A DNA stretch of 64,000 nucleotides from contig NZ_JACHDY010000003.1 in NCBI RefSeq assembly GCF_014201315.1, positions 310,001-374,000 of the forward strand, given 5' to 3'. A program made the position numbers and the translations under genes. This document shows, one piece after another, positions 36,853-45,250 of the stretch. The notes below the pieces were generated by a model. It was not told the origin of the DNA. It was given only the letters and a program-made list of their open reading frames with translations, and searched no databases. How positions within the stretch are numbered: the first letter of the stretch is position 1; the number at the start of each line of letters is the position of its first letter. The stretch comes from Edaphobacter lichenicola (GTDB lineage Bacteria; Acidobacteriota; Terriglobia; Terriglobales; Acidobacteriaceae).

Positions 36853-37743
36853 TCAAAGCCCCGCACTCATCCGCGTCCGAGGGTCGAGATAGTCCCGCAG
36901 GGCATCGCCGATGAAGTTGAACGAGAGCACGCAGAGCATCACCGCCATGGCCGGAAAGAACACCAGGTGGGGCGAGTCGAACAGGTGCGACCGCGCATCA
37001 TTCAGCATCGATCCCCAACTCGCTGTCGGTGGCGGAACACCCAACCCTAGAAAGCTCAGCGTAGCCTCGGCCAGTACGGCCCCCGCCATCCCGATCGCAG
37101 CCTGCACGATCAGTGGCTGCAGGATGTTCGGCAGAATATGCCGCGTCATGATGCGAAGATCCGTCGCGCCAAGAGCTCGCGCTGCCTCGACAAACTCGCG
37201 CTCCTTTACGGCCATGACCTGCGCCCGCACCAGTCGCGCGTATCCCACCCAACCCGAGATCGCCAGCGCCAGAATCACATTGCCCAACCCCGGCCCCATG
37301 AACGCGACAAACGCAATCGCCAGCAGAATCCCGGGCAGCGCCAGAAATGCGTTGGTCACGTAGATGTTCACGACCGTGTCCGTCCACCCGCCGTAGAACC
37401 CAGCCAGTCCGCCTGCGACCAGCCCCACCGCCAGCGAGAGCCCCACTACGCTTACGGCTACTACCAGCGATATTCTCGCTCCAAATAACGTCCGCGAGAG
37501 AATGTCCCGGCCCAGTTGGTCTGTGCCAAACCAGTGCGCCCACGACGGACCCATCAGTCGTCCTGTCAGATCCAACTGGGCTGGATCCCACGGCGCCAGC
37601 CAGGGAGCAAAGACGGCGCACGCCACAAAGACGATCAGCAGCGCGAGCCCTATTGCCGCCAGCGGCTGTCTCCTGATCATTTGCACGAGCGGTCGTCTGG
37701 TAGCTCCGGGAACAATGCCGGCGTTTGCAACAGAAGTCTGCAC
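36853..37743 (-). CDS. Dipeptide/oligopeptide-type ABC transporter permease (DppC/OppC-like)
   Basis: The 296-residue product starts at GTG 37743. It has the N-terminal OppC-type segment (AIGLALLIVFVACAVFAPWLAPWDP), then HWFGTDQLGRDILSRTLFGARISL, and the coupling loop KEREFVEAARALGATDLRIMTRHILPNI. FLGLGVPPPTASWGSMLNDA is the usual closing block. It is the second-half permease of a DppBC/NikBC importer, transcribed alone on the minus strand. A DppB-like gene lies at 31956 on the plus strand, and no ATPase is nearby. Confidence 0.92.
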   Translation of the reverse strand: MQTSVANAGIVPGATRRPLVQMIRRQPLAAIGLALLIVFVACAVFAPWLAPWDPAQLDLTGRLMGPSWAHWFGTDQLGRDILSRTLFGARISLVVAVSVVGLSLAVGLVAGGLAGFYGGWTDTVVNIYVTNAFLALPGILLAIAFVAFMGPGLGNVILALAISGWVGYARLVRAQVMAVKEREFVEAARALGATDLRIMTRHILPNILQPLIVQAAIGMAGAVLAEATLSFLGLGVPPPTASWGSMLNDARSHLFDSPHLVFFPAMAVMLCVLSFNFIGDALRDYLDPRTRMSAGL

Positions 37744-37789
37744 GACCTAAATCCTACATGCTGACTGGGCTGGCTCGCGTAACGGCAAG

Positions 37790-38173
37790 CTAGGACGCGA
37801 ACAGCTTTGTAAGACTCGTAAGCTTCACCAACTCCTGGATGCGTGGCGACAGATTCTGCAGCTTCAACGTGCAATACCCTTCGTTGATTGCCGAGACCTT
37901 CAACCCCACGAGCGTTCCCAACCCCAGACTATCCAGAAACGTCACGTCCTCGAGGTCGATCACGATCATGCCGCCTTGTGGTATCAACGGCTTCACGATA
38001 TCTTTTACCTCACCAGCCGTCTGGTTAATCAAACGGCCATGGCACCGGACCGTCGTAACCTTGACTCCGTTTTCGGTCGAATTCTCTACTTCACAATGAA
38101 ACGGAACCTCTGATGGATTGGTCACATTAGCTCCCCGGGTATGGATTATCCTGAAATTTACTCCTCCTTCCAT
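37790..38173 (-). CDS. STAS-domain protein (anti-sigma-factor antagonist type)
   Basis: This 127-residue protein has a single STAS domain (about 25-125). The switch-helix block VIDLEDVTFLDSLGLGTLVGLKVSA contains the Asp-Ser pair in which Ser is phosphorylated by partner kinases in SpoIIAA/RsbV. The N-terminal 20 residues look like a weak leader, and ATGs at 38173 and later are possible. It probably belongs to a partner-switching pathway, but no HPK-type kinase or PP2C gene is adjacent. Confidence 0.9.
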   Translation of the reverse strand: MEGGVNFRIIHTRGANVTNPSEVPFHCEVENSTENGVKVTTVRCHGRLINQTAGEVKDIVKPLIPQGGMIVIDLEDVTFLDSLGLGTLVGLKVSAINEGYCTLKLQNLSPRIQELVKLTSLTKLFAS

Positions 38174-38348
38174 TCGACTTTCGTTAAATTCCGGTTACGA
38201 CCTGGGCCGGACAGCCTCGTGTTTTTGGCTGAAGACGCTGGGCATAACTCTGGCATTTGCAACAGATGTCCTGCTGCCATAGATTCCACATCCGCAATAG
38301 CCCTAACGGGGTTTTGAAGCTAACTGAAGGAGCATGTAGGGTTAAAGA

Positions 38349-40211
38349 ATGAAGGAACTCCGTCGTCTCGCCATAGCAGTTCCCGCCGCCCTCCTCGTCC
38401 TCTGCCTCGCGGCAGCGTGGTGGACGCGTGGCGCCATGGTTCACATGCCTTTCCTCAAAGCCAACGGCAGTTCTGCCGGCGGGCAAAATCTGGTCGACCA
38501 GCGTCCGTGGCAGACTATCGAGTCGCTCGCTCCCCTCGCTGTCTCCTCCGAAGAGCAATCCTTCGCGCACGAGGCGGCCCGGCTGGCTGATCACGAGGTT
38601 GATCAGGCCTTTGCTCTCGCCCTTCGCCAGGCTGCCTTCCAGACTCGCACACTCACCGGCGACGCTCTTGTGCTTCAGGAAAAAGTTGCCCAGGTCCAGT
38701 CGCTCGTCAAGGAAGACCTGGGCAAGGTGGAGGTTCTTACCGCCTCTCTCAAACAGCCCAACGGCACGACTGCCGACTCCGATGACCTCGATATAGCCAA
38801 GGCTCAGCTCCAGCTGGATAACGATGAACTCTCCGACCTCACCGAACAACTCGCCCGGGTCAGCGGCGACCAGCGCGGCCAGATCCAGCAGGAGCTCACC
38901 GCCCGTGAAGCGGCGATGAAGAAGTACGACGCGGCCCAGGGAAACACCGGCGGTCAGATCGCCGTTCTCTCCGCGCGCCGTTATGGCACGCTCTACGGTC
39001 GCGTCGCTGCCTGGTTCGATCAGCGCAGCCGCATGAATCTCATTCGCCAGGCTACAGCCGAGACCGATGCCGGCATCGCCACTCTTACTGCAAGGCATGC
39101 AGAGTTCGAAAAGAAAGCCTCAGCGGCTGCAGCCAGCATCAATGCATCCAATGTCAGTGCATCGAGCATCAATGCATCGAGCGCCCAACCCAGCATCGCC
39201 CCGCCGGACGCCGTAAAGAGCCGTGTAGCCCGTATGGCCCAGGCTCACGCCTTCTCACAGATGCATAGCATCGTGGAGGATCAGCTCCAGACTCAGCGGC
39301 AGCTCTCCGCCGTCTACGGCAAATGGCTCGCGCAGGTAGAGCTTCAGCACTCCATCGTCACCCACCTTGCGCTACAGTCACTCTCCGTTATTGCCTTTTT
39401 CATCCTCTGCGGAGTTCTGCTCGCCACTCTGGCGGGTAAGCTTCTCGACCGCTCGCGCATGGAGCTGCGCCGCCTCCACACCCTGCGCACCATCATCGTC
39501 CTTGGCATCCAGCTCGTCACACTTCTCCTGGTCCTGCTCGTTATCTTCGGCGCACCCAGCCAGGTCCCCACCATCCTCGGCCTCGGGGCCGCAGGTCTCA
39601 CCGTCGTCTTTCAGGACTTCATCCTCGCCTTCTTCGGCTGGTTCATCCTTATGGGCAAAAATGGCATCCGGGTCGGGGACTGGGTCGAGATCAACGGCGT
39701 AGGCGGCGAGGTCGTCGAGATCGGCCTCTTCCGCACCGCACTCCTCGAGACCGGCAACTGGACCGACAAGGGCCATCCCACTGGACGCCGCGTCACCTTC
39801 ATCAATAACTTTGCCATCTCGGGACAATACTTCAACTTCTCGACCACCGGCCAATGGATGTGGGACGAGATCACCGTCAACATTCCACCCGGCGTCGATT
39901 CCTACAAGACCATCGAAGCCATCCACAACACGGTTCTGAAGCAAACCGAACGCGACGCCAAGCTCGCCGAACAGGAGTGGCAGACCGCCACGCGTCAGAA
40001 CGGCCTTAGCCAGTTCAAGGCCACACCCTCGGTCGATATGCGCCCCGCGGCTTCCGGCGTGGATATCGTCGTTCGCTATGTTATTCGCGCTGGGGACCGC
40101 TTCGATGTGCGCAACCGCCTCTATCAGTCCGTCATCGATCTACTGCACAAGCCGGCGAACGCGGCACTCACTCCATCGACTACTGATCAACAGGAGCTGA
40201 CGAAGGTCTGA
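38349..40211 (+). CDS. MscS-family mechanosensitive channel with large N-terminal domain
   Basis: This 620-residue protein has an N-terminal hydrophobic segment (9-27), then about 300 residues of helical, coiled-coil-rich sequence (HEVDQAFALALRQ, LVLQEKVAQVQSLVKEDL). Membrane segments follow near 340 (SVIAFFILCGVLLAT) and 380 (VLGIQLVTLLLVLLVIFG). The MscS pore and beta domain come next (TILGLGAAGLTVVFQDFILA, GIRVGDWVEINGVGGEVVEIG), and a cytoplasmic tail ends the protein. The linker near residue 262 contains a 10-codon internal repeat. It would act as a pressure-release or signalling channel in the inner membrane. Confidence 0.92.
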   Translation: MKELRRLAIAVPAALLVLCLAAAWWTRGAMVHMPFLKANGSSAGGQNLVDQRPWQTIESLAPLAVSSEEQSFAHEAARLADHEVDQAFALALRQAAFQTRTLTGDALVLQEKVAQVQSLVKEDLGKVEVLTASLKQPNGTTADSDDLDIAKAQLQLDNDELSDLTEQLARVSGDQRGQIQQELTAREAAMKKYDAAQGNTGGQIAVLSARRYGTLYGRVAAWFDQRSRMNLIRQATAETDAGIATLTARHAEFEKKASAAAASINASNVSASSINASSAQPSIAPPDAVKSRVARMAQAHAFSQMHSIVEDQLQTQRQLSAVYGKWLAQVELQHSIVTHLALQSLSVIAFFILCGVLLATLAGKLLDRSRMELRRLHTLRTIIVLGIQLVTLLLVLLVIFGAPSQVPTILGLGAAGLTVVFQDFILAFFGWFILMGKNGIRVGDWVEINGVGGEVVEIGLFRTALLETGNWTDKGHPTGRRVTFINNFAISGQYFNFSTTGQWMWDEITVNIPPGVDSYKTIEAIHNTVLKQTERDAKLAEQEWQTATRQNGLSQFKATPSVDMRPAASGVDIVVRYVIRAGDRFDVRNRLYQSVIDLLHKPANAALTPSTTDQQELTKV

Positions 40212-41099
40212 TCACAGATTGCCTGCCCAGTCCGTCGACTTGAACCAGTACTTCCGCCGTGTCTCGATCCATTGATCCGCATTTCGCGCGGCGATCCAGG
40301 AGTTGAGGTAGTTGACGAAGTCCATATCCCCGCGCCGCACGGCGAAGGCTGCGGGAAACGTTCCCAGCGGGGCCACAGACGGCACCGTTACGGCATCAGG
40401 ATAGAGCTTCGCCAGGATATCCAACCGCGGACTGTCCGCAACCGCCGCAGCAAGCTTGCCCGCGACCAGATCGCTGAACAGCGCGCTGTCCTCCGTGTAG
40501 GTCTGAATCGAAGCCTTCGGAAACGCTAACGCTGCCAGATCCTCCGATGTCGTCCCCTCCACCACTGCAATCGTAACGCCCTTTTTGTTGAAGTCTTCCA
40601 TCGTCTTCAACTCGCTGCCCATCTTTTTGCTGGTGGCAATTGTTACGTCGGTCACGTTGTAAGGCTGACTGAAGTTCACCACGAGTGCTCGCCGCGCCTC
40701 AATCGAAAAACCTGCAACGATAATGTCGAAACGATTCGCTTCGAGATCCGGAATCAAATAACGAAACTCATCCGGATGAAACTCCACCTGCACTCCCATG
40801 TCGCGTGCGAGCTTTTTTGCCACATCGATCTCGAATCCCACCAGGTTGCCGTCTTTATCGTGCATCGCCCATGGAACAATCTCCGAGACGCCCACACGCA
40901 GCTTGCCGCTCTTTTTGATCTCAGCCAGCATATCGACGGTACTGCGTGCGGGAACCTCAATCTCTTTGGACGTGGAGGGGATAGCGGGCGAAGGAGGGGA
41001 TGCCGGTGTCTCCTGTGCCTGCGCCACCAGCGCGCATGACAGCAGCACGACCAAACCAGCCATCCGTTGCATCGATGCGAAAATTGCTGCGCTCTTCAT
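40212..41099 (-). CDS. Amino-acid ABC transporter substrate-binding protein (SBP family 3)
   Basis: This 295-residue protein has a signal peptide (residues 1-28, ending LVAQAQE). Family 3 blocks LRVGVSEIVPWAMHDKDGNLVGFEIDVAKKLA, RFDIIVAGFSIEARRA and VAVVEGTTSEDLAALAFPKA are typical of glutamate/glutamine/polar amino-acid binders. Its stop abuts that of the MscS gene. No permease or ATPase partner is adjacent, so it may work with a system elsewhere. Confidence 0.9.
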   Translation of the reverse strand: MKSAAIFASMQRMAGLVVLLSCALVAQAQETPASPPSPAIPSTSKEIEVPARSTVDMLAEIKKSGKLRVGVSEIVPWAMHDKDGNLVGFEIDVAKKLARDMGVQVEFHPDEFRYLIPDLEANRFDIIVAGFSIEARRALVVNFSQPYNVTDVTIATSKKMGSELKTMEDFNKKGVTIAVVEGTTSEDLAALAFPKASIQTYTEDSALFSDLVAGKLAAAVADSPRLDILAKLYPDAVTVPSVAPLGTFPAAFAVRRGDMDFVNYLNSWIAARNADQWIETRRKYWFKSTDWAGNL

Positions 41100-41180
41100 T
41101 GCGTCAAGTCCCCCATCCTTGCAATGTGTCGAAATCTACCGCCGCCCTGATTGCAGCGCTTCTGCTCGTAAAACCTGGGT

Positions 41181-41723
41181 CTATCGCGGCGGCCGCCGAC
41201 CGTTGTTGTTGTAGCCATCCGTGTATCCAGCGGCGAAGTCCTTCTCATACTTTATCGGGTAGCGTTCGCTCCACCACTGGTAAGAGTCCCGCCGTCCGTT
41301 ATCAGCGTCCTGCCGTCCCATGCGATATCCGTCGTTGTAGTAGTTCGTCCGCTCACGGTCCCCACCGTTATCGTTGTCCTTGGCTGCAGCGACCGCTGCC
41401 CCAAGGATCAGCGCACCCAGAATTCCGCCTGCAATTGCGGCGCCGGCATTGTCATCGCCACGCGAGCGTCCACGGCCATAGACGAACTGCGCTCGACACC
41501 CGCGGTCCACCCAGATGCCGCGCGGATCATAACCCCAGCTGTAGCCTAGATCGCATCGCGAACCCGAGATCTGCCGTGTCAGTTGAACCTGGTTTTGCGT
41601 GTCGGCGCGGCAGTACCGGTATCCCCCATCGTCGCTCGAACAGGTAAGCCCCCCAGTCTGGGCCATTGTTAAGACAGAAGTGGAAACAATGAGGAGAGCG
41701 GCGACTGCACGAGAGACCCCCAT
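41181..41723 (-). CDS. Secreted DUF3011-like protein
   Basis: The start at 41723 is supported by GGAGGA with 7-nt spacing; an upstream ATG would add 10 residues. The 180-residue product has a signal peptide (MGVSRAVAALLIVSTSVLTMA). A DUF3011 lectin-like block with four Cys follows (LTCSSDDGGYRYCRAD, GSRCDLGYSWGYDPRGIWVD, GCRAQFVYG). A Gly/Ala-rich hydrophobic stretch (AGAAIAGGILGALILGAAVAA) could anchor it. The tail is Tyr/Asn/Gly-rich (YYNDGYRMGRQDAD). Function unknown; cell-surface carbohydrate contact is possible. Confidence 0.85.
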   Translation of the reverse strand: MGVSRAVAALLIVSTSVLTMAQTGGLTCSSDDGGYRYCRADTQNQVQLTRQISGSRCDLGYSWGYDPRGIWVDRGCRAQFVYGRGRSRGDDNAGAAIAGGILGALILGAAVAAAKDNDNGGDRERTNYYNDGYRMGRQDADNGRRDSYQWWSERYPIKYEKDFAAGYTDGYNNNGRRPPR

Positions 41724-42066
41724 CGGGTGTTCCTCCGAGAAGTGCGTAAACATCGTGTCAAATGCGAGACGATGCTACATCAGATTCGAGTCATCTCTGC
41801 AAACTCTTTTCAGAGAAATCGAAACAGAGATAAAAAATGCGTACGAATTAGCCGAGTCTATGAGGTAAATGTCGCATCTCCCAACCTAAATCTTCGAAAA
41901 GTCAATCCCTCCGGTTAGGATTTATTTCTCATGGCAACTCGCTACCCCTCCCAGCTATACTTGGTACTTGGAAGCAAAGCGGAAAATGCGCTGCCAGAGT
42001 GTTCCGCCGGATAACCTGAACTACTTCAATAGCTTCTAACTTATGACCCAAGGAGTCTCTCCCTAT
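41724..42066. other. 343-bp divergent intergenic region
   Basis: It separates the DUF3011 gene from the epimerase gene and is AT-richer than its neighbours. It must contain promoters for both. I see no tRNA, terminator or clear dyad; AAGGAG at 42050-42055 is the epimerase ribosome site. Confidence 0.5.
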
Positions 42067-43071
42067 ATGAAGCTCAAAGGACAGAAAGCAGTCGTCTGTG
42101 GTGCCGGTGGATTTATCGGCGGCCACCTCGTTCAAAGCCTGATCGCCAATGGCGTCGACGTTGTACGCGCGGTCGACATCAAGCCGCTCGATGAGTGGTA
42201 TCAGGTATCCAAAGGCGTCGAAAGCCTCTCCCTCGACCTCAAAGACAAGGACAGCTGCCTTACGGCTGCAGCCGGCACCAACGTTGTTTTCCAGCTTGCC
42301 GCCGACATGGGCGGGATGGGCTTCATCGAAAACAACAAGGCCCTCTGCATGCTCTCGGTCCTCACCAACACTCACATGCTGATGGCCGCGCGCGAAAAGG
42401 GAGTTGAGCGCTTCTTCTACTCCTCCTCCGCCTGCGTCTACAACGGTGAAAAGCAGACCAACCCCGACGTCGTCGCACTCAAGGAAGAAGACGCGTATCC
42501 TGCGTTGCCCGAAGACGGCTATGGCTGGGAGAAGCTCTTCTCCGAGCGCATGTGCCGCCACTTCGAAGAAGACTATGGTTTGCAGACTCGCGTTGCCCGT
42601 TACCACAACGTCTATGGTCCGCTGGGTACCTGGACTGGCGGCCGCGAAAAGGCTCCTGCCGCAGTCTGCCGCAAGGTCATCGAGGCTAAGCACTCCGGCA
42701 AGCACGAGATCGAGATCTGGGGCGATGGTAAGCAGACTCGCTCCTTCATGTACATCGACGACTGCACCAAGGGCACGCAGATGATCGCTGAGAGCGAGAT
42801 TCACGAGCCTCTCAACCTCGGCTCCGACGAGCTCGTCACCATCAACCAACTCGTCGATATCGCTGAAGACATTGCCGGCATCAAGCTCAAGCGCAACTAC
42901 AATCTCGGCGCGCCAAAGGGCGTCAACGGCCGCAACAGTGATAACACGCTCATCCAGGAAAAGATGAACTGGGCACCGTCGATCAAGCTTCGCGACGGCC
43001 TTGCAAAGACCTATGCCTGGATCGAAGAAGAAATTCTGTCCAGTAAACCCCTAGCAGCCGCCACACGGTAG
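42067..43071 (+). CDS. NAD-dependent epimerase, GDP-mannose 3,5-epimerase-like
   Basis: ATG at 42067 is preferred because AAGGAG is 11 nt upstream; the ATG at 42043 lacks one. The 334-residue extended SDR begins KAVVCGAGGFIGGHLVQSL. Blocks AADMGGMGFIE, FFYSSSACVYNGE (Cys and Ser of the active site) and DGYGWEKLFSERMC (catalytic Tyr and Lys) match plant and bacterial GDP-mannose 3,5-epimerases closely. The cofactor-binding N-terminus, ARYHNVYGPLGTW and RSFMYIDDC also fit. The product, GDP-L-galactose or gulose, would feed surface polysaccharide or related sugar pathways. A WecG-type glycosyltransferase gene lies nearby. Confidence 0.88.
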   Translation: MKLKGQKAVVCGAGGFIGGHLVQSLIANGVDVVRAVDIKPLDEWYQVSKGVESLSLDLKDKDSCLTAAAGTNVVFQLAADMGGMGFIENNKALCMLSVLTNTHMLMAAREKGVERFFYSSSACVYNGEKQTNPDVVALKEEDAYPALPEDGYGWEKLFSERMCRHFEEDYGLQTRVARYHNVYGPLGTWTGGREKAPAAVCRKVIEAKHSGKHEIEIWGDGKQTRSFMYIDDCTKGTQMIAESEIHEPLNLGSDELVTINQLVDIAEDIAGIKLKRNYNLGAPKGVNGRNSDNTLIQEKMNWAPSIKLRDGLAKTYAWIEEEILSSKPLAAATR

Positions 43072-43091
43072 TTGAGTCTACAGCAAAAACC

Positions 43092-43137
43092 AGCGGCCCC
43101 TCGCGCAGGCAACTCTGCTCCAGGGGCCGCTTTACTT
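43092..43137 (+). terminator. Hairpin terminator after the epimerase gene
   Basis: AGCGGCCCCT (43092-43101) pairs with AGGGGCCGCT (43122-43131), followed by TTACTT. It lies 20 bp past the epimerase stop. The loop is 20 nt, so it is a moderate candidate. Confidence 0.7.
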
Positions 43138-43233
43138 CCAGCATCGCCCTTGCGCGAATCACACACTGGGCAACCCCTTGTATTCTTGGCTAAGATGGTG
43201 GACTACAAAGACAGAACTGCTGGAGGTTCGTAA

Positions 43234-43800
43234 ATGAAGAAGACTCTAATAGCGCTATTTCTCGCCCTGATCGTCAGCCCACTTCAGGCGCATGCACAGG
43301 ATGACGCGAAGAAACTCACGCCGAAACCGCCGGCAAATCCCTCACAGGTATTGTTGGAGGCCTGGAACGACATCGGGCGAAAGTTAGCCGCGATGGCAGA
43401 AGATTTTCCTGAAGACAAATATGATTTCAAGCCCGTTCCTGTCGAGCGAAGTTTTGCGGAGCAGCTGCTGCACGCGGCGAACGCGAACTACTTTTTCATC
43501 AACCCACTCGTCGGGAAGAAGGTACCTGAGGGTGATCCGAAACGGGATCAGTACAAAAGCAAGGCTGAAGTGGTTGCCTTCGTGAAGAAATCCTTCGCAG
43601 ACGGCGCTGCGCTCATAAAGCAAAAGGGCGATTCGGGTATGAGCGATCTGATGTTGGACCCCTTCTCCAAGGATCAACAAGTTCGTATGTCGGATCAGGC
43701 GTGGGGTTTCATCGAACACTCGGGCGAACACTACGGCCAGCTCGTCGTCTACTACCGCGTGGCCGGCCTGGTCCCTCCAGAATCACGCCCCAAAAAGTAA
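43234..43800 (+). CDS. Secreted DinB-fold protein
   Basis: GGAGG lies upstream of the ATG at 43234. The 188-residue product has a signal peptide (MKKTLIALFLALIVSPLQAHAQ). A four-helix DinB-like domain follows (AWNDIGRKLAAMAEDFPEDKYDF, FAEQLLHAANANYFF, GFIEHSGEHYGQLVVYYRVAG). The histidines in these helices fit the metal-binding triad of the DinB/YfiT superfamily. Export is common for this variant in Acidobacteria. Enzymatic role, possibly thiol- or metal-dependent, is unknown. Confidence 0.88.
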   Translation: MKKTLIALFLALIVSPLQAHAQDDAKKLTPKPPANPSQVLLEAWNDIGRKLAAMAEDFPEDKYDFKPVPVERSFAEQLLHAANANYFFINPLVGKKVPEGDPKRDQYKSKAEVVAFVKKSFADGAALIKQKGDSGMSDLMLDPFSKDQQVRMSDQAWGFIEHSGEHYGQLVVYYRVAGLVPPESRPKK

Positions 43801-43992
43801 CCAACCTGCTGCCAACTGGGGAGTGACAAGCTCTGTACTCCTCAGTGAGAGACCGTGCAGGTCCAACGGGTATGTTTTTTGTGACTCCATCCGAGAGTGT
43901 CAGATGAGACATCCTCGTGGTCGCCCACCCGCACATACGCCATACGGAGAACACCCGTCTTCGAATAAGATAAGAACCAAACACACCTCTTC

Positions 43993-44751
43993 ATGTCGGC
44001 AACCTCCCAAACCCATCGCATCCTCGGCATCGACTTCTTCGACGGCTCCGCAAAAGAAGCCATCGACATCATGCGCACCAAAGGCGGACTCCTCGTCGTC
44101 CCCGCAGCTCCGGCCCTCAAAGACCTCGATCGCAGCCCTGACTATCGCGACGCCCTGCTTAATGCCGACCTCGCCATCACCGACTCCGCCTTTATGGTAC
44201 TCATCTGGAACCGCCTGCAACCCGTCCCCATCAGGCGCCTCTCCGGCCTCGAGTATCTTCGCGAACTTCTCCTGGAATCCGATGTTCGCAAACCTGGTAA
44301 CGCTCTTTGGATCATGGCAAGCCCGGTCAGCGCCAAACGCAATCTCGACTGGCTTGCGGGGCAGGGAATCGTCATTCCTGAAGACAACGTCTACATGGCC
44401 CCGATGTATGGGAATGCTCCCATCGACGATCCTGCTCTACTCGAACGACTCAACCGTCTTCGGCCAGAGCACGTCATTGTCACGATTGGCGGCGGAACCC
44501 AGGAGCGTCTGGGCCTCTACCTCAAACGCAACCTGGCCTATCGGCCCGCTATCCACTGCATTGGCGCGGCCATCGCGTTCCTCAGCGGCGACCAGGTCCA
44601 CATCCCCGTCTGGGCCGACAAGTTCTATCTGGGCTGGCTGTTTCGCTCACTGGCTGAACCGAAGCGCTATATTCCGCGTTACTGGGACGCGCGCAAGCTC
44701 TTAGCTATTATGCTCCGGAACCGCAGCCGCCTACCCGCCCTCAAGGGTTAG
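43993..44751 (+). CDS. WecG/TagA/CpsF family glycosyltransferase
   Basis: This 252-residue protein has the family sequence: ILGIDFFDGSAKEAIDIM, LLNADLAITDSAFMVLIWN (substrate-site Asp), RLSGLEYLRELL, VIVTIGGGTQERLGLYLKRNL, and the C-terminal FRSLAEPKRYIPRYW. Members transfer N-acetylmannosamine or related sugars to lipid-linked precursors in capsule, teichoic-acid or exopolysaccharide assembly on the inner membrane. The stop codon is immediately followed by an IS6 terminal repeat, so the right flank was rearranged without truncating the domain. Confidence 0.92.
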   Translation: MSATSQTHRILGIDFFDGSAKEAIDIMRTKGGLLVVPAAPALKDLDRSPDYRDALLNADLAITDSAFMVLIWNRLQPVPIRRLSGLEYLRELLLESDVRKPGNALWIMASPVSAKRNLDWLAGQGIVIPEDNVYMAPMYGNAPIDDPALLERLNRLRPEHVIVTIGGGTQERLGLYLKRNLAYRPAIHCIGAAIAFLSGDQVHIPVWADKFYLGWLFRSLAEPKRYIPRYWDARKLLAIMLRNRSRLPALKG

Positions 44752-45250
44752 GGGCTCTGTTGCATTATCTTAGGCCGTGTATGGTGAGAGGTGAGTCGAG
44801 GAGTCCAGCAGATATCCATCGTCAAGCGCGGCCGATTTCCGGTTGAGATCATCCTGGTATGCGTGCGGTGGTATTTACAAGTAGGGCATCACCTATCGCG
44901 ATCTTGCGGAGATGATGCAAGAGCGCGGAGGGCTCCTATCCCAAGGCGATTCACTGCCTGCAGCGCGAAGACAAGTTGCCACAGGACACGAAGCACTGCA
45001 GGTCGAAATATCTAAAACAACATCATTGAGGCAGACCACGGTGGCTTCAGGCGGGTGATTCGTCCCACCCGCGGTTTTTCAGACGATAAGAACAGCGTCT
45101 GCCACCATCAAGGGATTTGAAGTCATGGGGATGATCCGCCGCCATTGCCTCCTCTGCAAGCCCAAGGTCGCCGGCGAAATTCAATTCATCAACACACGCT
45201 GTTCGATGTTGTTGCCTGATGTGCAACATCGGTAAGAGCGAGTTGCGTGT
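44752..45250 (+). mobile_element. Decayed IS6-family element, left copy
   Basis: The left end is the terminal sequence GGGCTCTGTTGCATTA (44752-44767), which recurs exactly at 55772. Inside lies a broken IS6 transposase in plus orientation. The last 175 bp match the right copy (55.8-56.0 kb, inverted) with about five substitutions and two small indels. The right terminal repeat is missing; the shared sequence stops at 45250, exactly where the RND stop codon begins. Confidence 0.85.
44812..45219 (+). pseudogene. IS6-family transposase remnant
   Basis: Conceptual translation recovers the N-terminal IVKRGRFPVEIILVCVRWYL, then after a frameshift ITYRDLAEMMQERGG. A deletion removes the middle, including the first catalytic Asp residues. 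Translation resumes at YPKAIHCLQREDKLPQDTKH, then after another shift the C-terminal DDE region (IIEADHGGFRRVIRPTRGF, and TIKGFEVM in shifted frame). At least three frameshifts and the deletion make it inactive. Confidence 0.85.

Noticed and set aside
44791..45015. Reading of 74 residues in the left IS6 copy
   Set aside because: Only its first part is in the transposase frame; it is part of the pseudogene.
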